Of a stretch of 33,943 nt of DNA, positions 8,564 through 16,099 are shown piece by piece. Positions within the stretch are counted from its first letter, which is position 1. Each line of letters begins with the position of its first letter. The notes under the pieces were generated by a model. That model did no database searches. It had not been told where the DNA came from and saw only the letters and a program-made list of their open reading frames with translations. A program made the translations under genes and the position numbers. Source of the DNA: an uncultured Bacteroidales bacterium (lineage in GTDB: Bacteria; Bacteroidota; Bacteroidia; Bacteroidales; UBA4417); assembly GCA_903878265.1 (NCBI GenBank), contig CAIRHD010000521.1, positions 1 to 33,943 of the forward strand. Reading direction: 5' to 3'.

Positions 8564-9367
8564 TCAGATAATGAAGTTCTCTTTATCATCAGGTTTGTAA
8601 GTGGAAAGCGCATACGTAGCATCGGCTTTCATACCGGCTGTGGCGCCAAATGTTTCCTTTATAGGGCTTATCAGTTGGTATGTTAGCAGGTTTAGCGGAA
8701 TATCCATCGGGCAGGCGGTGGCACATTCGCCACAGTTAACACATCGTCCGGCAAGGTGCATTGCACGCATCAGGTGGTAATCGAGGTTTCCCCGCTCGTG
8801 GCTTGCAACCGGAATCCATTGAGGTTGGTTAACATCGGTTGTACAACGATGGCAGTAGCACATTGGGCAGGCTGCACGACAAGCGTAACATTTAATGCAC
8901 TTTTCAAATTCCTTGTTCCAGAAAAGCCACCTTTCGTTGTTCGACATAGCTTCTAAACTGGCAATACGTTCCTGCTCTTCTGCTTTAATTCCGGTATCGG
9001 TGGTTTGTAGATAAGCTTCAATCGAATGAAAATCGTTGAATTCTACAAATGTGCCATCCGGATTGGCAAACAAAACATAAACTTCCCCATCCTTGATCTG
9101 GAATTCAGAAGCAAGTTGCATTATGCTCCGCAAGGCTGCCACATTGGCCAGAATCCCGAGCTTGCCGAAATGTTTAACTTCATGTTTCAGCAAATAACCT
9201 GCAAGGTTTTGTGTACATGAAGCGTCGAAAAACACTTTATTCGCTTGCGCTTCATTCCGGGCAAAACATGCCCTGATGCGGTCGGCCGAACCTTTTTCGT
9301 AACCGACAAATACATTGATGGTTTTATCGTTCAGTAAGGCTTTTACTTTTTTTATCAGTTCACTCAT
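8564..9367 (-). CDS. flxC: 4Fe-4S dicluster electron-transfer subunit (FlxC-like)
   Basis: The ATG at 9367 (MSELIKKVKA...) gives 267 residues. It overlaps the flxD stop by 8 nt, the usual coupled arrangement. A longer frame to 9406 lies inside flxD and is less likely. The N-terminal ~145 residues carry no motif I recognise. The C-terminal part has two [4Fe-4S] sites: C157/C160/C163/C167 and C209/C212/C215/C219. Extra cysteines C170, C172 and C175 directly follow the first site. The protein is soluble and probably links FlxB and FlxD/HdrA in the electron path. Confidence 0.8.
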   Translation of the reverse strand: MSELIKKVKALLNDKTINVFVGYEKGSADRIRACFARNEAQANKVFFDASCTQNLAGYLLKHEVKHFGKLGILANVAALRSIMQLASEFQIKDGEVYVLFANPDGTFVEFNDFHSIEAYLQTTDTGIKAEEQERIASLEAMSNNERWLFWNKEFEKCIKCYACRAACPMCYCHRCTTDVNQPQWIPVASHERGNLDYHLMRAMHLAGRCVNCGECATACPMDIPLNLLTYQLISPIKETFGATAGMKADATYALSTYKPDDKENFII

Positions 9368-9818
9368 TGCTTGCACCCTCCTCGTTAAATAAAGTGGAAA
9401 CGGCAATCTTTTTATAATTCTCGTAAGGACCTATTTCCTTGATTTTTTTTACGGTATTATTCACAACATCTGCCCATTTGAATCCTTCGGCTGCCGATAC
9501 CCAACTAAATTGGATGCGCTCTGTATCAATTCCAGTAAAATTCAGGAGGTTACGAAATACAATCCACCTACGACGAGCATGAAAATTACCTGTGCTGTAG
9601 TGGCAATCGTTTGGATGGCAACCGGAAACAATGATTCCATCGGCTCCATTTTCAAATGCTTTCATCAGGATCATAAAATCAATGCGCCCGGTACACGGGA
9701 AGCGGATGATTTTTACATTGGCCGAATACTTTATACGGCTTGTACCTGTGAGGTCGGCACCGGCATAGGTACACCAGTTGCATACAAACGCCACAATTTT
9801 TGGTTCAAATTCCTGCAT
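9360..9818 (-). CDS. flxD: MvhD/FlxD-type 2Fe-2S protein (hydrogenase iron-sulfur subunit family)
   Basis: The 152-residue protein is an MvhD family member. In methanogens MvhD wires the Mvh hydrogenase to HdrA. In Desulfovibrio the homologue FlxD wires FlxABC to HdrA. The conserved cysteines are C13 and C16 (FVCNWC), C42 (FPCTGR), and C67 and C72 (GCHPNDC). The motif CHYSTGN and the following RR are also typical. The gene lies 12 nt after hdrA and overlaps flxC by 8 nt. Its place between hdrA and the flx genes is what the electron-bridging role predicts. Confidence 0.88.
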   Translation of the reverse strand: MQEFEPKIVAFVCNWCTYAGADLTGTSRIKYSANVKIIRFPCTGRIDFMILMKAFENGADGIIVSGCHPNDCHYSTGNFHARRRWIVFRNLLNFTGIDTERIQFSWVSAAEGFKWADVVNNTVKKIKEIGPYENYKKIAVSTLFNEEGASNE

Positions 9819-9830
9819 TCCTCTATGCTA

Positions 9831-11831
9831 TTAATCGTTTAACAAAGCCATTATTTCTGTATAAACCTGTTGGTTAGAGTATCCATGTATGTCGATTGCT
9901 TTTGTACGGCAAAGGGCAACACAAGTTCCGCAACCTTGACAAAGACCTTCATTTACCCTGGCGAGGGTTTTGATAACTTCACCATTCCTATTTTTGATTT
10001 CTTCGCGTTCGATGGCCTGATATGGGCAAACACTCTGGCAAAGGAAACAACCAACGCATGTTGAGAAAACCGGTGCTGGCTGACGGTTGACAAGTGCAAC
10101 CAATGGATCGCGGGTGAGTTCGTCGTTGCTGAACAAAGCTGCAACTTTTACGGCTGCACCCGATGCAGCGGCAACTGATTCTGGAATATCCTTTGGTGCC
10201 TGGCATGCTCCTGCAAGGAAAATACCGGCAGTGTTGGTTTCAACTGGTTTAAGTTTAGGATGCGCCTCGGCAAAGAACTTATATGAATCGTAGGATACAT
10301 GCACCGTTTGGGCCAGTTCCTCAGCACCCTTATTAGCGACTCCGGCTGTGGCAAGTACAACCATATCTGCTTCTATTTCAATAGGAATTCCTCCCATAAG
10401 CGTGTCGGCACCTCTAACGATCAACTTGCCATTTTTTTCATAAATGGTCGAAACACGGCCTCTTACGTAGTGGGTTCCATCTTCAACAATGGTGCGGCGC
10501 ACAAATTCTTCATACATCTTTCCACCGGCACGTATGTCCATATAGAAAACGTAAGGAGTTCCATCATGAACCTTATGTTTATATAACATTGCATGTTTTG
10601 CCGTGTACATGCAGCATATTTTTGAGCAATATTCTATTCCCTTTGCGGGATCGCGGGAACCGGCACATGCTACGAAAACGATTTTTTTAGGCTCTTTCCC
10701 ATCCGAAGGCCTACGGATTTGACCCTGGGTTGGGCCAGATGCAGAAGCCAGACGTTCGAACTGAAGTCCATCAATCACATCTTTGTATTTTCCATAGCCA
10801 TATTCAGGGAAAAAATCTGGTTGCAAAACATCGAAACCTGTTGCAAGAACGATGGCTCCAACGGCTACCTCAACTATTTCATCTTCCTGATCAAAACGTA
10901 TTGCCTTGGTTGGACAAACAATTTCGCAAACCTTACATTTACCCTTAATATAATAGGTGCAATTTTCGCGGTCAATTACTGGTTTATTAGGAACTGCCTG
11001 TGGAAAAGGCACATAAATGGCCGGACGGAAACCCAAACCACGTTCAAATTCATTAGGGATTTTCTTTTGAGGACATTTTGTAGTACAAAGTCCACAACCT
11101 GTGCAAAGATGTTCGTCGAGACTTTTGGATTTCTTACGGATTTTAACTTTGAAATTTCCAATAAAACCATCCACAACCTCAACTTCGGAGTATGTGTGAA
11201 GAGTAATATTAGGATGCTGTGCAACTTCCACCATCCGTGGTGTTAATATACATTGCGAGCAATCGAGGGTTGGGAATGTTTCGGATAATTGCGACATGTG
11301 GCCACCAATCGATGGTTGTTTTTCGACCATTATCACCTTGTGCCCACAATTTGCAATATCGAGTGCAGCCTGAATCCCTGCAATACCGCCACCAATGACA
11401 AGCGCAGTTTTTGTAACCGGAACTTTAATGGAATTGAGTGCTTTGTTCTTTTTTACTTTCTCAACCATTACCCGCACTAAATCCTGGGCTTTTTCGGTCG
11501 TCAAATCATCTTTGGGGTGAACCCACGAACAATGCTCGCGGATGTTCGACATTTCGCAAAGAAAAGGGTTCAGCCCGGCTTCTGCACAGGCTTTCCTGAA
11601 CGTTGGCTCGTGCATACGTGGCGAGCAGGCAGCAACAACAACCCCATCGAGCTTGTGTTCCTTAATGGCTTCTTTCAACAAAGTCTGGCCTGGGTCGGAA
11701 CACATATATTTATAATCGGTGCTAAATTCGACACCTTTGAGTTCACCTGTTATTTTGGCTACTTTTTCGCAATTTACCGTGGCTGAAATATTTTCACCGC
11801 AGTGACAAACAAAAACTCCTATCCGCGACAT
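9831..11831 (-). CDS. hdrA: HdrA-like FAD/Fe-S subunit (electron-bifurcating flavoprotein)
   Basis: HdrA carries the FAD thought to split electron pairs between ferredoxin and the HdrB site. The 666-residue product is full length. The N-terminal Cys-containing domain includes FVCHCGEN (7-14) and VAACSPRMHEPTFR. The FAD-binding Rossmann motif is GGGIAG (147-152), followed by GGHMSQLSETFPTLDCSQC (176-194). An inserted ferredoxin pair has cysteines C243-C253 and C291-C306. A C-terminal diferredoxin has C592/C595/C598/C602 and C631/C634/C637/C641; its last motif ends CR rather than CP. The gene starts 2 nt after the hdrB stop. The physiological disulfide or thiol partner is not coded in this window. 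Confidence 0.92.
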   Translation of the reverse strand: MSRIGVFVCHCGENISATVNCEKVAKITGELKGVEFSTDYKYMCSDPGQTLLKEAIKEHKLDGVVVAACSPRMHEPTFRKACAEAGLNPFLCEMSNIREHCSWVHPKDDLTTEKAQDLVRVMVEKVKKNKALNSIKVPVTKTALVIGGGIAGIQAALDIANCGHKVIMVEKQPSIGGHMSQLSETFPTLDCSQCILTPRMVEVAQHPNITLHTYSEVEVVDGFIGNFKVKIRKKSKSLDEHLCTGCGLCTTKCPQKKIPNEFERGLGFRPAIYVPFPQAVPNKPVIDRENCTYYIKGKCKVCEIVCPTKAIRFDQEDEIVEVAVGAIVLATGFDVLQPDFFPEYGYGKYKDVIDGLQFERLASASGPTQGQIRRPSDGKEPKKIVFVACAGSRDPAKGIEYCSKICCMYTAKHAMLYKHKVHDGTPYVFYMDIRAGGKMYEEFVRRTIVEDGTHYVRGRVSTIYEKNGKLIVRGADTLMGGIPIEIEADMVVLATAGVANKGAEELAQTVHVSYDSYKFFAEAHPKLKPVETNTAGIFLAGACQAPKDIPESVAAASGAAVKVAALFSNDELTRDPLVALVNRQPAPVFSTCVGCFLCQSVCPYQAIEREEIKNRNGEVIKTLARVNEGLCQGCGTCVALCRTKAIDIHGYSNQQVYTEIMALLND

Positions 11832-11833
11832 AG

Positions 11834-12751
11834 TTAAGCCTCCAATTTTTGAGTGTTAACAACTTTTTTAGGTTCCTTGGCTACCGGAATTTCCCTGACA
11901 GGTTTTACAGGAAGGTTCACTTCTGTCATGTGGCGGTTCAACCCAAGTGTTTTGGCATCAAGACCAACTGCAAGGCCAAGCACCTGCGAAATATACAATA
12001 TGGGAATGTCAATCTTTTCGTTCAGGAATTTATTGATTTCCGGGCGGCGCATATCGAGGTTCGAGTGGCACATGGGGCAAGCAACCACAACCACCTCGGC
12101 GGCGCGGTCAACAGCATCTTTCATAATATTGCCCGATAACCTGGCAACTGTATCGGTGCGCGAAACCGACATCCCAGCCCCACAACATTCCGTTTTATAT
12201 GCCCAATCTATTGCATCACCGCCTGCTTTTTTCACCAGTACATCCATGCTTTGCGGATCCTCTACCCTATCGAATTTCAGGATTGAATGAGGCCGAACCA
12301 ACAGGCAGCCATAATAACAGGCAGCTTTATAATCGAAAGGTTTAACAACTTTCTCTTCCAGCCTGTCGGTAATATATTTGTCGATAAACTGTATAATGTT
12401 AAGGATTTGCGTTGTGCCTTCGTATTTTAGATCGATGATGGAAGCTACCCTTGTGCTCAGTGATTTATCAGCTTCAAGTTCATGCTTTACAATTGAAAGC
12501 CTGTTGTAGCAAGCAGCACACGGAACCACAATATCGCTAATCCCTTCCCTTTCGGCAAGGGCCATGATACGGGCGGGCAAACTCAACGACAATTCTTTAT
12601 TGAGGTTATGTGCAGCAGTAGCCCCACAACAATTCCAATCCGGAATTTCGACAAGCTCAATATCAAATACTTTAGCCAAAGCTGACACAGATTCCTGGTA
12701 TTCGCGGGCTCCGCCTTTCATGGAGCAGCCCGGATAAAAACCTACTTTCAT
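11834..12751 (-). CDS. hdrB: HdrB-like subunit with two CCG domains
   Basis: HdrB holds the active site that reduces a heterodisulfide in methanogens, using non-cubane [4Fe-4S] clusters bound by CCG motifs. Both CCG motifs are intact in this 305-residue protein: C9, C41-C42, C78, C81 and C145/C149, C189-C190, C225, C228. This argues for a catalytically competent protein. Bacteroidota have no CoM-S-S-CoB, so the natural substrate must be another disulfide or thiol carrier. In Desulfovibrio the proposed partner is DsrC; none is seen here. The ATG overlaps the hdrC stop by 4 nt (ATGA). Confidence 0.92.
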   Translation of the reverse strand: MKVGFYPGCSMKGGAREYQESVSALAKVFDIELVEIPDWNCCGATAAHNLNKELSLSLPARIMALAEREGISDIVVPCAACYNRLSIVKHELEADKSLSTRVASIIDLKYEGTTQILNIIQFIDKYITDRLEEKVVKPFDYKAACYYGCLLVRPHSILKFDRVEDPQSMDVLVKKAGGDAIDWAYKTECCGAGMSVSRTDTVARLSGNIMKDAVDRAAEVVVVACPMCHSNLDMRRPEINKFLNEKIDIPILYISQVLGLAVGLDAKTLGLNRHMTEVNLPVKPVREIPVAKEPKKVVNTQKLEA

Positions 12752-13326
12752 AGTTTTCCCTCCTTTTTATCCTGTATTTTGTTAAAAATAGCAGCTATCT
12801 TTTTTCTTCCCTTTATAAATTCAGGAACAGGGTTTAATTTACCTTTTACAAACATTTTTGGCGCAATGGCAACATCCTGCATCATCGCCCCGGTCCTCAT
12901 TTTATAATCTACTATCAACCCCATTTCGTAAAGCCGACCGGTATAATTGATGGAATCGAGGAACGACTTATGGAAAGCAATAATCTTTTTCGCTTGTGGA
13001 TTAGTCTTTTTTGCCCTGTAGGATTTCTGCCTCATGTAATCCATCAACGATGGTATATCTATTTCCATCGGGCAACGTGTGAGGCACATTTCGCAACTAA
13101 CACAAAGCCAAATTGTCATTGATTTCAGCAGCTTTTCCACATGAAGTGGATCCTCGGTTTGCAACATGCGCATCACCAGGCTTGGAGGGTATTCCATTTC
13201 GGTGGCTACCGGACAACCGGCGGAACATTTGCCGCATTGGTAGCATTTGTTTATTATCACACCTGTGTCCCTGCGAATTTCATCGTTCAGGGTGAGTGGG
13301 TGAATATGTTCATGGGAAGCGGACAT
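12748..13326 (-). CDS. hdrC: HdrC-like 4Fe-4S subunit
   Basis: The 192-residue protein has two classical [4Fe-4S] motifs: C28/C31/C34/C38 and C75/C78/C81/C85. Helical segments around them are typical of HdrC (SLVMRMLQTEDP, WLCVSCEMC). HdrC passes electrons between HdrA and HdrB. No membrane segments (HdrE/DsrM type) are present, so the complex is soluble. It is the first gene of the seven-gene minus-strand operon. A TACTTTTG box on the minus strand (13522-13529), about 195 nt upstream, is a possible promoter. Confidence 0.9.
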   Translation of the reverse strand: MSASHEHIHPLTLNDEIRRDTGVIINKCYQCGKCSAGCPVATEMEYPPSLVMRMLQTEDPLHVEKLLKSMTIWLCVSCEMCLTRCPMEIDIPSLMDYMRQKSYRAKKTNPQAKKIIAFHKSFLDSINYTGRLYEMGLIVDYKMRTGAMMQDVAIAPKMFVKGKLNPVPEFIKGRKKIAAIFNKIQDKKEGKL

Positions 13327-13970
13327 AGGGCTATTTTACCTTTATTTTAAACATATTATTTATCTCGCTGATCCTAATTTCTCAATTACACAATGATGAT
13401 TGGTTTTTTGATTTAGGTATTTTAGCAAAGTCATTACTATCCTTTATCGCTAAAAAACCTCATTAAAAACATTAAATCATTGGCCGTGTTTTGAGGGTTT
13501 CATTGTTATTTAATTCACAGGCAAAAGTAACTTATTCAGTATTCCAAATATGAAATTTTGTAATTTATAATGTTTTTAAATAAGACAGGATAAATATCCT
13601 TGCTGAGGCTTGCGCCAAATGGTTTATATGTTGATGGAATGCCCAGCCTAAAAGGATTTTCGGCAGTGTACGTTAGAAAAGAATAAGTCAGGAAAAATAT
13701 TAAATGCAGCCTCCACTTTTTTTTGCAGACCCAAAAAATGTTGGATTTGCCCCAAAAGGAGAGTCGATTTTGATTAAAGACCACTGCTTCTTTTAACTTT
13801 TAGGGTGTAAAAAGTGCCAGCGAAGTTCAAGTCTTGAGCCTGATAATCCGAGCAAAAAGTTCTTCGCTCGCACAAGTCCTCCCTATTTTCATGCGTATGG
13901 AAATGCAAATTTGGATAAGCAATACAAAAACCTGGTTTGTTCAAATACCAATAACAGAATTTGTCCGCAA
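13327..13970. other. Upstream region of hdrC; no supported gene
   Basis: The stretch holds no convincing gene. A minus-strand frame at 13536-13784 (82 codons) has low-complexity, aromatic-rich content and no recognisable start context. Its last ~45 residues look protein-like, so a gene remnant is possible. On the minus strand TACTTTTG (13522-13529), with a TTTG at 13545-13548 only 15 nt farther upstream, is a weak candidate hdrC promoter. Positions ~13930-13970 match, with changes, the segment just before the third long hairpin (20719-20756). Confidence 0.5.
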
Positions 13971-14005
13971 TATTCAGGGTTTCACTTTGAGTGAAGCCCT
14001 GAATA
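13971..14005. repeat. 35-bp long hairpin, copy 1 (left of array 1)
   Basis: Arms TATTCAGGGTTTCACT and AGTGAAGCCCTGAATA pair over 16 bp with one G-T wobble and a 3-nt TTG loop. An identical copy ends the same array at 14387-14421, and a diverged copy follows array 2 at 20757-20791. No U tract follows, so it is not a simple terminator. Confidence 0.9.
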
Positions 14006-14010
14006 TATCC

Positions 14011-14379
14011 AAACTTGGTTTGCCTCTGCCCAGCTTGGGCAAGCCCCCCTGAAACTTGGTTTTCCTCTGCCCAGATTGGGCAAGCTCGCCTGAAACTTAG
14101 TTTTCCTCTGCCCAGATTGGGCAAGCTCGCCTGAAACTTGGTTTGCCTCTGCCCAGCTTGGGCAAGCTCGCCTGAAACTTGGTTTGCCTCTGCCCAGCTT
14201 GGGCAAGCCCGCCTGAAGCTTAATTTGCCTCTGCCCAGCTTGGGCAAGCCTGCCTGAAACTCAGTTTGCCTTTGCCCAGCTTGGGCAAGGCTGCCCGAAA
14301 CTTGGTTTGCCTCTGCCCAGCTTGGGCAAGCCCGCCTGAAACCTGGTTTGCCTCTGCCCAGCTTGGGCAAGCCTGCCTG
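14011..14379. repeat. Array 1: nine 41-bp double-hairpin tandem repeats
   Basis: Nine units repeat with an exact 41-bp period and no indels; hairpin cores run from 14028 to 14356 in steps of 41. Each unit has a core TGCCCA-nnn-TGGGCA hairpin and a second AAAC-nnn-GTTT hairpin. Differences between units fall mostly in the loops (GCT/GAT; TTG/TTA/TCA/CTG) or in the linker. Because 41 is not a multiple of 3 and the unit lacks stops, long frames run through it on the minus strand. They are judged artefacts. A long hairpin sits on each side. Confidence 0.95.
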
Positions 14380-14386
14380 TCAGCAA

Positions 14387-14421
14387 TATTCAGGGTTTCA
14401 CTTTGAGTGAAGCCCTGAATA
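14387..14421. repeat. 35-bp long hairpin, copy 2 (right of array 1)
   Basis: This is identical over 35 bp to the copy at 13971-14005, in the same orientation. It is followed by ATTCCAAACTTGGTTTG, which restarts the repeat-unit sequence (AAACTTGGTTTG) before the array breaks off. Confidence 0.9.
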
Positions 14422-14451
14422 TTCCAAACTTGGTTTGCCCGCAGACAGTTT

Positions 14452-14565
14452 AGTAGTCGGAGTGCGACTCGAAGTCGCGCCCCGACTACTTAAAAGGAAC
14501 ATTTGAGTAACGATTACTTAAAAAGCGAAAAGTCGCGCCCCGACTGCTTAAAAGGAACATTTGAG
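14452..14565. repeat. REP-like 39-bp hairpin and 58-bp tandem duplication
   Basis: Positions 14452-14490 form an 18-bp-arm hairpin (AGTAGTCGGAGTGCGACT paired with AGTCGCGCCCCGACTACT, loop CGA) with one mismatch and one wobble. The right arm AGTCGCGCCCCGACT and the following cttaaaaggaacatttgagt are repeated 58 bp later (14531 on). A third partial copy (AAAAGTCGCGCCCCG) lies at about 14904-14918. It looks like a REP-type palindromic element. Confidence 0.8.
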
Positions 14566-14698
14566 TAACTACTACTTAGGGTCTGCTGTTAAACAGCTAA
14601 ATATCTGTTTATCTATTAATAGCCTATAGCTAACTTAATAACCAATGCAGGGATAACCCTCCATTCTTTTCATAATCCCGTACGTTACCGAATTGATT

Positions 14699-14764
14699 TT
14701 CCCCGTCAGGGGATAAATATCAATAAAAAATTACAACCAGCAACCTGCTTCCCCGTCAGGGGAT
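14699..14764. repeat. Pair of TTCCCCGTCAGGGGAT hairpins spaced 50 bp (CRISPR-like remnant?)
   Basis: Two identical 16-bp words with a CCCC-GTCA-GGGG hairpin start at 14699 and 14749. Both are followed by a similar A-rich tail (AAATA/TAACC). A third, different hairpin AGGG-ATAA-CCCT is at 14649-14660. A 50-bp spacing with an unrelated 34-bp intervening sequence resembles one repeat-spacer-repeat unit. There are only two copies and no cas genes. Confidence 0.35.
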
Positions 14765-14945
14765 TAACCAAATACAATGAATGTTAATGTCCTACGGACA
14801 ATGCAATGATATACTATTATTTGGCTATTGGTATTGATTCCCTACAGGAAAACAAAGGACTATTCAGTTTTTGTTTTTCAGCAGACCCTACTCCAAAAAA
14901 GCAAAAAGTCGCGCCCCGGATACGTGCAAAATATATTTTCGCAAC

Positions 14946-14978
14946 TTTGTTTATCTGTTGGAAATGTCCTTACCTTTG
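14946..14978 (+). promoter_or_regulatory. Bacteroidetes-type promoter for the DUF6261-like gene
   Basis: A TTTG (-33 box, 14946-14949) and TACCTTTG (-7 box, 14971-14978, matching TAnnTTTG) are separated by 21 nt. They lie 41 nt before the ATG at 15020. This is the best two-box promoter I see in the window. Confidence 0.65.
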
Positions 14979-15019
14979 TTCAAACATAATTCAATTATTT
15001 ACCCTAATACTATAACGCC

Positions 15020-15775
15020 ATGCCAGTAGAAATCTCCCGCTTACCAGTAAAAGCACTCTGGAACAACGAATACACCTTGTTCGTTAATCAAATTGTGGTA
15101 ATCGCCGATAAGTACGATCCCACAAGCCTGCACCTGCAAAAACCCTTTGGCAAGGTTACCGCCCAATTGCCCGACCTTGCCAAAATAAAGGCGCAGGAAA
15201 AAAGCAATGCCCTCAGCAACCAATTGCAGGATTTGGATGCCGAACGCGACACCCTTATTGTAGCTATTATCGCCCAGGTTAAAGCCATGGGAAAACTTAG
15301 CTTGCCAAGCATTGCACCTCATGTGGTGGTAATGGACAGGTTTTTCGACCAGCATGGCCGCGACATTGCCACCGCCAATTACAATGCCGAAACCGAACGC
15401 ATTAACGACCTATTGGCCGATTACAATGCCAAGGCCGATGTAAAAGCAGCCGCCCAAGCCTTAAGCCTCACCATTCTGTTCGATCAATTGCATACCGTAA
15501 ACACACAGTTTGCAGCCCTATTCCTGCAACGCACCGAAGGCGATGCAGCCACCGAAAAGGTTGATACCCGTGCCATACGCACCGAAACCGACAAAGCCTT
15601 GAACGCATTTTTCGTTGCTTTTGAATATTGCAGTTCCGAGTACGATGGCCTCGATTACATTACCCCAGCCAGTGAACTTAACGAGTTGATAGCCTATTAC
15701 AAAACCCAGCTTAAAGCCCGCGCCACCCGACGAAATTCGGGTAAGGATGTAAGCGTGGAAGAACCGATTGGGTAA
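15020..15775 (+). CDS. DUF6261-like protein
   Basis: The 251-residue soluble protein is predicted to be mostly helical. The start LPVKALWNNEYTLFVNQI, then VVIADKYDP and an acidic/basic helix ending AERDTLIVAI, resembles DUF6261 proteins. These are Bacteroidetes-specific, often found near repeats and mobile regions, and of unknown function. There is no signal peptide, TM segment or cysteine cluster. It has its own promoter (14946-14978) and a strong terminator (15787-15829), so it is monocistronic. Its codons are visibly more G+C-rich than those of the genes that follow from 16100, so the two were probably acquired separately. Family assignment is from memory of sequence patterns. Confidence 0.6.
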   Translation: MPVEISRLPVKALWNNEYTLFVNQIVVIADKYDPTSLHLQKPFGKVTAQLPDLAKIKAQEKSNALSNQLQDLDAERDTLIVAIIAQVKAMGKLSLPSIAPHVVVMDRFFDQHGRDIATANYNAETERINDLLADYNAKADVKAAAQALSLTILFDQLHTVNTQFAALFLQRTEGDAATEKVDTRAIRTETDKALNAFFVAFEYCSSEYDGLDYITPASELNELIAYYKTQLKARATRRNSGKDVSVEEPIG

Positions 15776-15786
15776 GATATGAAAGG

Positions 15787-15829
15787 CAGGGCGAATCTTT
15801 GGGGGTTCGCCCTGTGTTTTTTTTATTTT
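15787..15829 (+). terminator. Strong rho-independent terminator
   Basis: CAGGGCGAA (15787-15795) and TTCGCCCTG (15806-15814) form a perfect 9-bp stem with a 10-nt loop. It is followed by TGTTTTTTTTATTTT on the + strand, 12 nt after the stop of the DUF6261-like gene. Confidence 0.95.
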
Positions 15830-15870
15830 AAGAACCCTATTTGTGTACCTTTGACGTACTTTTCAAAAAA

Positions 15871-16026
15871 TGCTAATAGAGCAACGTGATCTTTTGTTTG
15901 TAACCGAATAAAAATATTTGTTGTTGTTTAATTTAGAATTTGAAAGTATTAAATCGCAATTTAGTAAATACCTTGCAAACACTTATAAAATGGATGCCCC
16001 GGTTACAACTCATTCTGATATGACAT
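15871..16026 (+). pseudogene. Possible decayed small ORF with in-frame stop
   Basis: An ATG at 15871 reads MLIEQRDLLFVTE and then meets TAA. The same frame continues with protein-like residues (LEFESIKSQFSKYLANTY, then KMDAPVTTHSDMT) to a second TAA near 16026. A TACCTTTG box at 15846-15853 precedes it. I do not recognise the protein. It could equally be non-coding sequence upstream of the HNH gene. Confidence 0.25.
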
Positions 16027-16099
16027 AAAGCTTTGGCTTACAAAGAAGATAGTGGCAATTTATAAAAACGACCAAGCATATTCTAAAAATGAAAGTTCT

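Noticed and set aside
10719-11246. 175-codon plus-strand frame inside hdrA
   Set aside because: Antisense shadow of hdrA.
6329-13326. Archaeal methanogen origin suggested by HdrABC and MvhD
   Set aside because: The flanking genes, T9SS domain and promoter boxes are Bacteroidota, and hdr/flx clusters are known from anaerobic bacteria.
13774-14370. Minus-strand open frame of 198 codons rich in PKLGRGKPSF-like repeats
   Set aside because: It arises because the 41-bp repeat has no stop in any minus frame and 41 is not a multiple of 3. There is no plausible start, signal or homology.
14806-15015. 69-codon plus-strand frame before the DUF6261-like gene
   Set aside because: It spans the promoter boxes and a REP-like repeat copy; composition looks non-coding.
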